A DNA stretch of 42,567 bases from a virus. The position numbers and the translations under genes were made by a program. The notes beneath the pieces were generated by a model that was given only the letters and a program-made list of their open reading frames with translations, did no database searches and was not told where the DNA came from. Shown in pieces: positions 8,153-15,287 of this stretch (the first letter of the stretch is position 1; each line of letters opens with the position of its first letter). The stretch covers positions 1 through 42,567 of the IMG/VR virus record IMGVR_UViG_3300034072_002197. One strand, given 5' to 3'.

Positions 8153-8180
8153 TGGACATAATTAGCCATTAGGCTAGAAC
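8153..8180 (+). promoter_or_regulatory. Rightward early promoter overlapped by an operator dyad
   Basis: TGGACA (8153-8158, 5/6 to TTGACA) and TAGAAC (8175-8180, 4/6 to TATAAT) are separated by 16 bp. The dyad TAGCC-ATTA-GGCTA (8163-8176) fills the spacer, so repressor binding would exclude polymerase. The predicted start point falls within a few bases of the Cro-like ATG at 8189 and no good ribosome-binding site precedes that ATG. The transcript may therefore be leaderless or nearly so. Confidence 0.55.
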
Positions 8181-8188
8181 CTTTCGGC

Positions 8189-8389
8189 ATGAAACTAGCC
8201 GACTATCTCTCCGAGGCAGGTCTGAGCCTGTCGGAGTTCGCCCGCCAGATCGGAGCGCGCAACGCTCGGACGGTGCAACGCTACACCAAGCATGGGAGGG
8301 TGCCATCTGGCACCATGATGGCCAAGATCATGTCGGCCACCGGTGGCAAGGTCATGCCAGACGATTTCATCTCCCTCGCTGGCGAGTGA
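8189..8389 (+). CDS. Cro-like helix-turn-helix protein
   Basis: 66 aa with a single helix-turn-helix (about residues 10-40: SLSEFARQIGARNARTVQRY). It is the first gene of the rightward operon, divergent from the repressor, and sits where lambda cro sits. Its likely role is to turn down repressor and early transcription by binding the TAGCC-N4-GGCTA operators. No dimerisation domain beyond the HTH is present, as usual for Cro proteins. Confidence 0.8.
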   Translation: MKLADYLSEAGLSLSEFARQIGARNARTVQRYTKHGRVPSGTMMAKIMSATGGKVMPDDFISLAGE

Positions 8390-8393
8390 GCCA

Positions 8394-9416
8394 GTGCAGA
8401 GGGGCGCGCGCAGTAGCAGCCGACCGGGACGGCTGAACGATACAGAGTTTCGAGAGCTCTGTGACCGGGCGCGAGAGCGCCATTCAATCTCCGAGATCAT
8501 CGGCCGCCACACCACGCTTAAGAAGCGTGGCGCGCGCGAATTGGTCGGGCTCTGCCCTTTCCACAGCGAGAAGTCGCCGAGCTTCGAAGTCAACGACACA
8601 AAAGGCACGTATCACTGTCACGGCTGTGGCGCTGGGGGCGATGCCATTCAGTTTCTTGTCGCCCGCGAAGGCATGACCTTCATGCAGGCCGTGCAGCTGC
8701 TCATGGGCGATGAGTTTCCGGTCATCTCCGAAGAGGAGAGGGCGCGACGCAAGGTAGCTGATGAAAAGGACCGCGCCGACCGGATCCACCTTGCGCGCTG
8801 GATATGGGGCAACTCGGTGAAGGCCGAGGGCACGCCGGCTGAAGTTTATGCTCGATCGCGCGGCATTACGATGCCGTTGCCACCGACCGTCAGATATGTG
8901 CTGAGCTCGCGCTGGTTCAACTTTGAAACCGGCGAGTGCGGTCGCGAGCATCCGGCGATGGCTTGCGCGCTGCAGGATGTGGCCGGCGCTATCGTTGGAG
9001 TGCAATGCGTATTCCTGCAGGACGGGGGCGCTCGCAAGTACGAGCGCATCAACCCGGATGGCTCGAAGGCGAAGGCGAAGCTGTCGTTCGGCATCCTCGT
9101 TGGGTCGGCTCTGCGGCTGGGTCCAGTCGCTCCGCACCTGGTCAACTGTGAAGGACCCGAAGACGGCCTCACATTGGCGCAAAAGTTGACCGGGCAGTCG
9201 GTCTGGGTCTCATGCGGCACCGCTCTCCTGTCGCGCATCGAATATCCGCCCGCAGTGAAGTCGGTCTGCTTCGCGGGCGACAACAATGCAGCGGGCAGGG
9301 CTGCGGTTGAGCAGGCGCGTGACGCTGCACTCGCTCGCGGCCTCATCCCCACAGAGGTTTATCCCGACGCGCGATTCAAAGACTGGAACGACGAGCTTCG
9401 CGGGGTGCCCCTGTGA
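8394..9416 (+). CDS. DNA primase with CHC2 zinc finger and Toprim domain
   Basis: About 340 aa from GTG 8394. The frame extends upstream over the Cro-like gene to 8343, which is unlikely to be used. A CHC2-type zinc-binding motif is clear near the N-terminus: C54-x-x-H57 in LCPFH and C75-x-x-C78 in HCHGC. A Toprim-like core follows (NCEGPEDGLTLAQ, then CFAGDNNAAG with the DxN/D acidic pair). It would make primers for phage DNA replication. It is shorter than bacterial DnaG and lacks a DnaB-interaction domain. The next gene overlaps by GTGA and encodes the putative helicase partner. Confidence 0.88.
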   Translation: MQRGARSSSRPGRLNDTEFRELCDRARERHSISEIIGRHTTLKKRGARELVGLCPFHSEKSPSFEVNDTKGTYHCHGCGAGGDAIQFLVAREGMTFMQAVQLLMGDEFPVISEEERARRKVADEKDRADRIHLARWIWGNSVKAEGTPAEVYARSRGITMPLPPTVRYVLSSRWFNFETGECGREHPAMACALQDVAGAIVGVQCVFLQDGGARKYERINPDGSKAKAKLSFGILVGSALRLGPVAPHLVNCEGPEDGLTLAQKLTGQSVWVSCGTALLSRIEYPPAVKSVCFAGDNNAAGRAAVEQARDAALARGLIPTEVYPDARFKDWNDELRGVPL

Positions 9417-10942
9417 GCCTCGATGATCCAATGAAATTCGGGCCGGGCCCTGACGTGGCAATCGGCCAGCCGATCGACATCAAGCCGATCCTCCCCGACG
9501 CCGAAGCCTTCCCCATCGACATGCTACCGGCGCGCCTTTCTGCGGCCGTGCAGGCGATTACCGATATTGTACAAGTTCCCATATCGCTTGCGGCGCAATC
9601 CGTGATCGGTGCCTGCGCACTGGTCGCGCAGACCCGCATCAATGTTGAGGTGCCGACGCGCGAAACCGTTCCTGCGTCACTCTTCCTGTTCACGATCGCG
9701 GCCTCAGGCGACCGCAAGACGACAGCCGACAAGCTGGCGCTCGGCCCGGTCTATGAGCATGAGCGCGAACTGCGGAAACGGTTCGAGCCCGAGCAGCAGC
9801 AGTACACGATCGACAAGGCTGCGTACGAGGCCGCTATGTCTAAGGCCAAGAGAGACGGCGGCAAAGACCGGCTGGCTGTGAAGCGCAACATGGAAGCATG
9901 CGGATCACCACCGCTTCCGCCGGCGCTACCTATGCTGCTCGTCGAAGATCCGACGATCGAAGGCATGACCAAGCTGCTCGACGAAGCTTACCCGTCAATC
10001 GGCCTGTTCTCCGACGAAGGCGCAAAGATGCTGGGCGGTTACAGCATGCAGGAGGAGCGCCAGGCATCGAGCGGCGCCGCCTTGTCGCAGCTCTGGGACG
10101 GCAAACCTATCAAGCGCGTGCGAGGCACGGACGTCACCAAGATCCTCGACGGTCGCAGGGCCTCGGTGCATCTCATGGTTCAGCCAGGCGTCGCGTCGAA
10201 GCTATTCGGCAACAAGGCCCTGCGCGATCAGGGCATGTTGAGCCGCATGCTCGTCACATACCCCAAGAGCCTGAAGGGCTCGCGGTTCTGGAAAGAGCCC
10301 GCACCGGAGACGTGGGATGCTGTTGAGGCGTATCACAAGAGGTTGAGCGGGCTGCTCCGGCAAGCCTTTACCCGTATGAATCCCGAAACGCGCGAACTCG
10401 AATTCAGCAGCGTTGCTCTACAACCCGAGGCGCGAGAGATGTGGATCGCGTTCAGCGACATGCTCGAGCGGCAACAAGGTCCCGATCAGGCGCTGGCCGA
10501 AGTCAGCGACCTCGCATCGAAGATGGCACAGCATGCGCTTCGGCTAGCCGCGGTGATCTCCTACTTTGAGAATGGCGAGAAGCTGGTGGCGAGCGGGATA
10601 AGTCCTGCGAGCATGGCGGCCGGTATTGCCTTGGGCGAGTTCTATCTCTCGGAAGCCATCCGTCTCTTCAATGCCGGTAGCGTCGACGAGGATTCGGAGA
10701 ACGCGGCGACACTGATCGACTTCATCCGAAAGGAGCGGCTGCCAATCGTCGGCCATCGCTGGCTCAGTCGCAACTGTCCGAAGCCAGTGCGCCCAGCCAA
10801 GGTCCTCCAACGGGCGATTGAGCTCCTCATGGATCAAGGCCACCTCCGCAAGATCGAAGGTGGGGCAGAGTGTACCGCACGCGGCAAGTCCTTCTCCGAA
10901 CGCGCGGCCTACACCGTCATCTATCCGGAGGCGGACAAGTGA
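9413..10942 (+). CDS. DUF3987-type replication protein (putative helicase)
   Basis: 509 aa from GTG 9413, overlapping the primase stop. The protein resembles DUF3987/YfjI-like phage proteins found beside primases. A Walker-A-like loop is seen at about residues 97-104 (ASGDRKTT), followed by a long charged helical segment (ELRKRFEPEQQQ). The pairing with a CHC2 primase suggests the replicative helicase or an ATPase acting with it. Direct helicase activity is not shown for this family. Confidence 0.75.
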   Translation: MSLDDPMKFGPGPDVAIGQPIDIKPILPDAEAFPIDMLPARLSAAVQAITDIVQVPISLAAQSVIGACALVAQTRINVEVPTRETVPASLFLFTIAASGDRKTTADKLALGPVYEHERELRKRFEPEQQQYTIDKAAYEAAMSKAKRDGGKDRLAVKRNMEACGSPPLPPALPMLLVEDPTIEGMTKLLDEAYPSIGLFSDEGAKMLGGYSMQEERQASSGAALSQLWDGKPIKRVRGTDVTKILDGRRASVHLMVQPGVASKLFGNKALRDQGMLSRMLVTYPKSLKGSRFWKEPAPETWDAVEAYHKRLSGLLRQAFTRMNPETRELEFSSVALQPEAREMWIAFSDMLERQQGPDQALAEVSDLASKMAQHALRLAAVISYFENGEKLVASGISPASMAAGIALGEFYLSEAIRLFNAGSVDEDSENAATLIDFIRKERLPIVGHRWLSRNCPKPVRPAKVLQRAIELLMDQGHLRKIEGGAECTARGKSFSERAAYTVIYPEADK

Positions 10943-11400
10943 CCTTTCAGCGCTTCTCCGACATCGCTCCTGTCGCTGCGCATGAGCCCGCCGCTCTGCC
11001 CGAGCAGGACAGGCCTGACCTGTTTACGCATATCGAGCGCATGGAGCAGGCGCGTCGTCCCGAGGGTTATGCTGAGGCCCGTTGGTATACCCTCCTTCGC
11101 GATATGCGTGGCTTTGCAGAGCACAGGCTTGACGAAGCGCTGGCGGCCGGATGGTCCTTGCTTGATCTCTTCGGCTCGCCGCCCGACACCAGCGCCCGTC
11201 GGTGGGACCTGACCGGGCTTGTGCTAATGCTTGACGGCCGCGAGGTCGGACAGATCACGCGCGACACGATCACCATTCTCAACCGGCTCGGGGATCCGAA
11301 CACGTTCTATCGCCACGCGCCTGGCTGCTCTGTTCCGTTCAACCGCAATGGCGCCGTCCTGGTCTGGGTAGCAGTCGCAAACCGGAGTTCGGTGCAATGA
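10939..11400 (+). CDS. Hypothetical replication-region protein
   Basis: 153 aa from GTG 10939 (GTGA overlap with the previous stop, GGAGG 8 nt upstream). The reading frame extends upstream but only as a shadow. The central LFGSPPDTSARRWDLTGLVL segment looks conserved in style, but no domain is recognised. It precedes the TGTCGCA array directly. Confidence 0.65.
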   Translation: MTFQRFSDIAPVAAHEPAALPEQDRPDLFTHIERMEQARRPEGYAEARWYTLLRDMRGFAEHRLDEALAAGWSLLDLFGSPPDTSARRWDLTGLVLMLDGREVGQITRDTITILNRLGDPNTFYRHAPGCSVPFNRNGAVLVWVAVANRSSVQ

Positions 11401-11726
11401 CTGTCGCCGCTGTCGCAACTGTCGCAGCAACGCGCAAGAACGGCGGATTTCTGCGGGTTACCGCCAACTGTCGCACGGGTGTCGCACCGAAAGCTGCGAC
11501 ACTTCTAAGCATGGCGACAATTCTGAGTACCGCGCCGATTTCGCCGCATTTCGAAAACGGCGGATTTCTGGGGGTTTCAGCTTCCGCGCAACCCGAAGCT
11601 TCATGGCTGCGATCGCGGGAAGGGGAGGGAGGTCAACCCCCACCGCTTGCAGCGGTTGGGGGTTGCCCGCCACGTCAACCCTTTTGGAGGTGGCAAATGC
11701 AATGGTTTTGCGACGAACGGGGATAG
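11397..11726 (+). CDS. Doubtful ORF spanning the TGTCGCA array
   Basis: 109 aa if translated, with an ATGA overlap to the preceding stop. Much of its sequence reflects DNA repeats: TVAAVATVAAT from TGTCGC repeats and NGGFLRV/NGGFLGV from a 15-bp repeat (11439-11453 and 11556-11570). The second half is Gly/Pro/Trp-rich and low in coding character. The stretch may instead be a non-coding control or origin region between 11401 and 11728. Translation cannot be excluded because of the coupled start. Confidence 0.3.
   Translation: MTVAAVATVAATRKNGGFLRVTANCRTGVAPKAATLLSMATILSTAPISPHFENGGFLGVSASAQPEASWLRSREGEGGQPPPLAAVGGCPPRQPFWRWQMQWFCDERG
11402..11519. repeat. Seven-copy TGTCGCA / TGCGACA array of the main phage
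   Basis: Direct copies begin at 11402 (TGTCGCC), 11411, 11420, 11469 and 11480. Inverted copies begin at 11495 and 11513 (GGCGACA). The 11480/11495 pair forms a perfect 7-bp dyad with an 8-bp spacer. Offsets from the first copy are 0, 9, 18, 67, 78, 93, 111. A second array with nearly the same offsets lies at 19053-19171 inside the nested element. Binding sites for a replication or regulatory protein are likely. Confidence 0.7.
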
Positions 11727-11728
11727 AG

Positions 11729-12310
11729 ATGAGCCAAGTTGATGGATTTACGGTCACTGAGTGGTGCATCCTTCGAACATCGCCATCGCAGACACTGAGA
11801 CTTGCCTCCGCACTATCGGAAGCAGGGTACGCTGCGTGGACGCCGACAGAGATCGCAACGCGCCGAATGCCTCGTTCGCGCAAGCGCATAGAGCGGCCCA
11901 TTCCGATTACCCCGTCGTTTGTATTTGTCTCGCGTGACAGGCTGACCGAGTTGATCGCATTGGCGCGGTCAGCATCGTTGAACCATCTCATTTGGGACAA
12001 GGAGCAGCGTCGCATGGTGCAGCGTGGCTTCCCGCAGTTCACTGTGTTTCGGTCAATGGGGGCTTATCCTCGCATTCCGGATGCGAGCCTCAATCCATTG
12101 CGGTCAATTGAGCGGAGGCGAAAGCCGGCGGTTAAGCCGACGTCCTTCGCGATCGGTGACCAAGTGCAATATCCTGATGCTGGGTTCGAGGGGCTGACTG
12201 GAAAGGTTGAGGGGATCAAGGGCCGCTACACACTGGTGCAATTCCCCGGCTTGCCCATCGCAGTCCAGATCGACCCTCGCTACCTGCAGCCAGTAAAGCA
12301 CGCCGCTTGA
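11729..12310 (+). CDS. NusG-like transcription antitermination protein
   Basis: 193 aa from ATG 11729 (GGGG ribosome-binding site). Residues 8-80 resemble the NusG N-terminal domain (TEWCILRTSPSQTLRLASAL, then PITPSFVFVS). The C-terminal part is a KOW module (FAIGDQVQYPDAGFEGLTGK, VEGIKGRYTLVQF). NusG paralogues such as RfaH bind RNA polymerase and let it read through terminators. Placed between replication and packaging genes, it is a plausible functional equivalent of lambda Q for late transcription. It might also help transcription pass the terminator at the left edge of the nested element, which is inference. Confidence 0.8.
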   Translation: MSQVDGFTVTEWCILRTSPSQTLRLASALSEAGYAAWTPTEIATRRMPRSRKRIERPIPITPSFVFVSRDRLTELIALARSASLNHLIWDKEQRRMVQRGFPQFTVFRSMGAYPRIPDASLNPLRSIERRRKPAVKPTSFAIGDQVQYPDAGFEGLTGKVEGIKGRYTLVQFPGLPIAVQIDPRYLQPVKHAA

Positions 12311-12312
12311 CC

Positions 12313-12465
12313 ATGAGTCTCCATATGGGTTACACAATAGACACAGCGCTGCCGCTTTCGAACTTGGGCAAGCATCGTGTGGACCTCGGTCCCTGGCCCC
12401 CGGAAGAGATCGCCGCCCTGATGCGCTACCCATATCGGAGATGCTCCGAGCGGGATCCCGAATGA
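12313..12465 (+). CDS. 50-aa hypothetical protein coupled to the HNH gene
   Basis: Encodes MSLHMGYTIDTALPLSNLG... ending SERDPE, 50 aa. Its stop overlaps the HNH start (ATGA at 12462-12465) and it begins 3 bp after the NusG-like gene. Length and coupling suggest a real small gene; no domain is visible. Confidence 0.5.
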   Translation: MSLHMGYTIDTALPLSNLGKHRVDLGPWPPEEIAALMRYPYRRCSERDPE

Positions 12466-12788
12466 TGTCCTTTCACCGCGACGCAAAACGCACGACGACG
12501 GAACGGGGCTACGGCTGGCGCCATCAGAGGATGCGCGCCCTTGTGCTCCGAGAAGAGCCGCTCTGCCGTTTCTGCATGAAGCGGGAGCCTCCACTCTACG
12601 CACCCTCGGTCATAGCTGACCATATCAAGCCTAAGGCTGAGGGCGGCTCGGACGATCGAGAGAACTACCAAGGACTGTGCCAGTCCTGCTCAGACGCCAA
12701 GACGGCTGACGAAGCAGCACGAGCGCGAGGTGCCCGGGCACCGCGGCGTCGTGTCGATATAGGAGTGGACGGATGGCCGAAGCAGTGA
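12462..12788 (+). CDS. HNH endonuclease, packaging-associated
   Basis: 108 aa. Zinc-type HNH fold signature: C35-x-x-C38 (CRFC), D53-H54 in IADHIKP, N68 in RENYQ, and C73-x-x-C76 followed by DAK. The final histidine usually seen after the second cysteine pair is Ser here (CSDAKT), so the third metal ligand is altered. In HK97-like phages an HNH protein beside the terminase is needed for cos cleavage, and this gene lies just upstream of the presumed cos region. Start at 12462, though the second ATG (12465) is possible. Confidence 0.85.
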   Translation: MMSFHRDAKRTTTERGYGWRHQRMRALVLREEPLCRFCMKREPPLYAPSVIADHIKPKAEGGSDDRENYQGLCQSCSDAKTADEAARARGARAPRRRVDIGVDGWPKQ

Positions 12789-12967
12789 TCAACGCAGGCA
12801 AGGTTCTTAGTGAAGTGACTATAGAGGCCCGGGTAACAGGCTGGCCGGTTGCGAAGGCGCGGTGGTGGGTCGGTGTTCAGGTCATGAAGCTCGCAGTGCT
12901 GATAATGGGCTGCAAGATCGAGATTGAGGCCGAATTTAGCTTGAAAACCGAGGGTTTCGGCGGCTGA
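12773..12967 (+). CDS. Small hydrophobic hypothetical protein before cos
   Basis: 64 aa from ATG 12773 with GGAG upstream, overlapping the HNH gene by 16 bp. It carries one hydrophobic stretch (WWVGVQVMKLAVLIMGCKI) that could be a membrane helix or a buried strand. No function is recognised. The gene ends immediately before the G-rich block of the cos-like region. Confidence 0.55.
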   Translation: MAEAVINAGKVLSEVTIEARVTGWPVAKARWWVGVQVMKLAVLIMGCKIEIEAEFSLKTEGFGG

Positions 12968-12968
12968 C

Positions 12969-13055
12969 GGAGGGGGGATGTCGGAAAATTGGGGGTGTAA
13001 GGCCTCCTGACCGGTGTCGGCCAAAAATCCGCGCAAAACCACATTAAATGTCCGG
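12969..13055. other. Probable cos / packaging region of the main phage
   Basis: Non-coding stretch directly upstream of the small terminase gene, the usual place for cos in HK97-like phages. It starts with GGAGGGGGG (12969-12977), then CCTCCTGACCGGTGTCGGCC (13003-13022) and an AT-containing segment ending GTCCGG (13055). The block recurs at 19814-19900 in the nested element with the same internal spacing, 49 of 53 bases identical over 13003-13055. Repetition of a non-coding block at this position is strong support for a terminase recognition site. The exact cut is not determined. Confidence 0.7.
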
Positions 13056-13066
13056 AGTGCTTCAAT

Positions 13067-13468
13067 ATGGCCAAGCCAGGAGCGAAGCCGAAGGCTGCGC
13101 ACCTGCGTATAGTCGACGGCACCCATAGAGCGACCCGCCACGGCGACGCAGCCAAAGCTAAAGAGATCATCGAGGCGACTGCAGACAAGTTCGGTCGGCT
13201 GACGAAGCCCAGCTACCTCAAGGGCGAAGCTGCGACAGCGTGGAAGCGCTACATCGAACCGGCCGGCTGGTTGGACGCCTCGCGAGAGGCCGCGGCAATT
13301 GCCTTCTGCGAACTCTGGAAAGAATTCCGCTTCAATCCTGCGGGCTTCCCCGCGTCGAAGCACGGACAAATGCGCGCCTACATGAGTGAGCTTGGCCTGA
13401 CCGACGAGCGCAATCGCGGAGATCAGGATGGCGGCGAGGAAGAAGACGAGTTCTTCGGGCGAGACTGA
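13067..13468 (+). CDS. terS: Terminase small subunit
   Basis: 133 aa, P27-like phage small terminase: basic N-terminus (MAKPGAKPKAAHLRIVDGTH) then a helical region with KGEAATAWKRYIEPAGWLD, typical of this family. It recognises the packaging site and recruits the large subunit. ATG 13067 with GGAG 9 nt upstream; the GGAG belongs to the end of the cos-like block. It overlaps the large terminase by 41 bp. Confidence 0.88.
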   Translation: MAKPGAKPKAAHLRIVDGTHRATRHGDAAKAKEIIEATADKFGRLTKPSYLKGEAATAWKRYIEPAGWLDASREAAAIAFCELWKEFRFNPAGFPASKHGQMRAYMSELGLTDERNRGDQDGGEEEDEFFGRD

Positions 13469-15287
13469 CCGCGCGACCGCATACGCTAAGGCCGTTGTCG
13501 CTGGCGAAATCGTCGCCGGGCCGCACGTCCGAAATGCTTGCCGCCGACACCTCGATGACCTGCAGCGCGGACATGAGCGGGGACTGCGCTACGATCGCGA
13601 AGCAGCGGCGCGCGGCATCCGGTTCTACGAAGAACGGCTGCGGTTGAACGACGGCCAGTTCGAAGGTCTGCCTTTCAAGCTGCACGCGAGCCAGGCGTTC
13701 AAGACTGGTTCGATCTTCGGCTGGAAACGCAAGGACGGCACACGCCGCTTCCGCCGCGCCTATATCGAGGAAGGCAAGGGTAACGGCAAAAGCCCTTGGG
13801 TCGCAGGTCTCGGGCTCTACGGTCTGTGTGCTGACGGCGAAGCCGGATCGGAAGTCTACGCGGCGGCGTCAAAAAAAGATCAGGCGGGGGTATTGTTCCG
13901 CGACGCCATCAAGATGTTCAAGTCGTCGCCGACGCTAAAAGCGCGCCTCTCGGCAAGTGGTGGCGAAGGCAAGGAGCACAACCTCTCCTATCTCGCCAAG
14001 GCTTCGTTCTTCCGGCCGATCAGTCGTGAGGCGGGCCGCACCGGTTCGGGCCCTCGACCACACTTCGCGTTGTGTGACGAAGTTCACGAAATGCCCGATC
14101 GCACCATCGTCGAGATGCTGGAACGCGGCTTCAAGTTCCGACGTCAGCCCTTGCTGGCGATGATCACCAACAGCGGCAGCGACCGCAACAGCTTCTGCTA
14201 CGAGCAGCACGAGCATGCGATCAGGGTTGCGGCTGGCAATCCTGATGCGAAGGACGACGACCCGACCTATCTGGGTGAGCCGCTCGACGACAACACTTTC
14301 GCGTTCGTATGCTCGCTTGATCCCGGCGATGACCCGCTCAATGACCCGTCGTGCTGGCCGAAGGCGAACCCGCTGCTCGGCGTCACGATCACGGAGGACT
14401 ATCTCGCCGACGTCGTGAAGCAGGCGAAGCAGATGCCTGGCGCGTTGAACGGTATCCTTCGACTGCACTTCTGCGTGTGGACCGATGCTGAGACGGCATG
14501 GATGACGCGGGACGTTCTTGAGCCGTGCCTCGCTGAGTTCGACCCTACCGAGCATTACGGCAAGCAAATATTCGACGGCATCGACCTTTCGCAGAACAAG
14601 GACATCACTGCGAAGGCCAGCGTCTGCCAGACCGGTGTTGTCGAAGAAGGGCCACACGCTGGCAAGCCCATGTTCGACGCTTGGGTCGAGGCATGGACGC
14701 CAGGCGATACCGTCGCGGCGCGAACCTTGCGAGACAAAGCGCCTTATGACGTTTGGGTTCAGCAGGGATTTCTATCAGCGCCACAGGGCGCCAGTATCAG
14801 TTACCGCCATGTCGCGCAGGCGCTGGCCGAGGACACGCACAACTACGACCTCGTGGCTGCGGCCTACGACCGATACGCATTCAAGCGGGGTCTTGAGCCG
14901 GAGTGCGATGAGCTCGGCCTATCGATCGAGTTCGTGGAGCATCCGCAGGGCGGCACCAAAAAGGGCAAGCCCACTGAGGCAATGATCGAGGCGGCAGAAG
15001 TCGCCGATCGCGAGCCTGAGGGTCTGTGGATGCCGATGAGCGTCCGGCAATTCGAAGAGCTGGTTCTTGAGCGGCGAATCCGCATCCGCGACAATCCGGT
15101 GGTCATTTCCGCGATCATGAGCGCGGTGACGGCATCGGATCGCTGGGGCAACTACTGGCTGGCAAAGGAGCGCGCCGTGAACAAGATCGACTGCGCCGTT
15201 GCGCTCTGCATGGCCGTCGGTGTCGCGCTCGCTTACGGTGAGGCCGAGGCTGACGGCATCAATGCTCTGCTTGCGAGCCTCGCATGA
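13428..15287 (+). CDS. terL: Terminase large subunit
   Basis: 619 aa, HK97-like two-domain packaging motor. ATPase: Walker A at residues 114-122 (EEGKGNGKS), Walker B with D217-E218 in FALCDEVHE. RNase-H-like nuclease: first catalytic acid D386 in FDGIDLSQNKD, later acids around DRYAFKR and NKIDCAVA. It cuts DNA at cos and pumps it into the prohead. Start ATG 13428 with GGAG upstream. Full length for the family. It is the only large terminase in the window, so the nested element would have to use it. Confidence 0.95.
   Translation: MAARKKTSSSGETDRATAYAKAVVAGEIVAGPHVRNACRRHLDDLQRGHERGLRYDREAAARGIRFYEERLRLNDGQFEGLPFKLHASQAFKTGSIFGWKRKDGTRRFRRAYIEEGKGNGKSPWVAGLGLYGLCADGEAGSEVYAAASKKDQAGVLFRDAIKMFKSSPTLKARLSASGGEGKEHNLSYLAKASFFRPISREAGRTGSGPRPHFALCDEVHEMPDRTIVEMLERGFKFRRQPLLAMITNSGSDRNSFCYEQHEHAIRVAAGNPDAKDDDPTYLGEPLDDNTFAFVCSLDPGDDPLNDPSCWPKANPLLGVTITEDYLADVVKQAKQMPGALNGILRLHFCVWTDAETAWMTRDVLEPCLAEFDPTEHYGKQIFDGIDLSQNKDITAKASVCQTGVVEEGPHAGKPMFDAWVEAWTPGDTVAARTLRDKAPYDVWVQQGFLSAPQGASISYRHVAQALAEDTHNYDLVAAAYDRYAFKRGLEPECDELGLSIEFVEHPQGGTKKGKPTEAMIEAAEVADREPEGLWMPMSVRQFEELVLERRIRIRDNPVVISAIMSAVTASDRWGNYWLAKERAVNKIDCAVALCMAVGVALAYGEAEADGINALLASLA

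Noticed and set aside
8484-9182. 232-aa minus-strand ORF inside the primase gene
   Set aside because: It is antisense to conserved CHC2 and Toprim motifs, so it is a shadow.
11402-11519. CRISPR-like array
   Set aside because: The repeats are only 7 bp, in both orientations and unevenly spaced, with no cas genes. A protein-binding array fits better.
12665-13369. Minus-strand ORF of 234 aa sharing a GHLMWFCADF-like stretch with a minus-strand ORF at 19633-19974
   Set aside because: The similarity comes from the repeated non-coding cos-like block read backwards. Both ORFs run antisense to well-supported genes or through repeats, with no ribosome-binding site.
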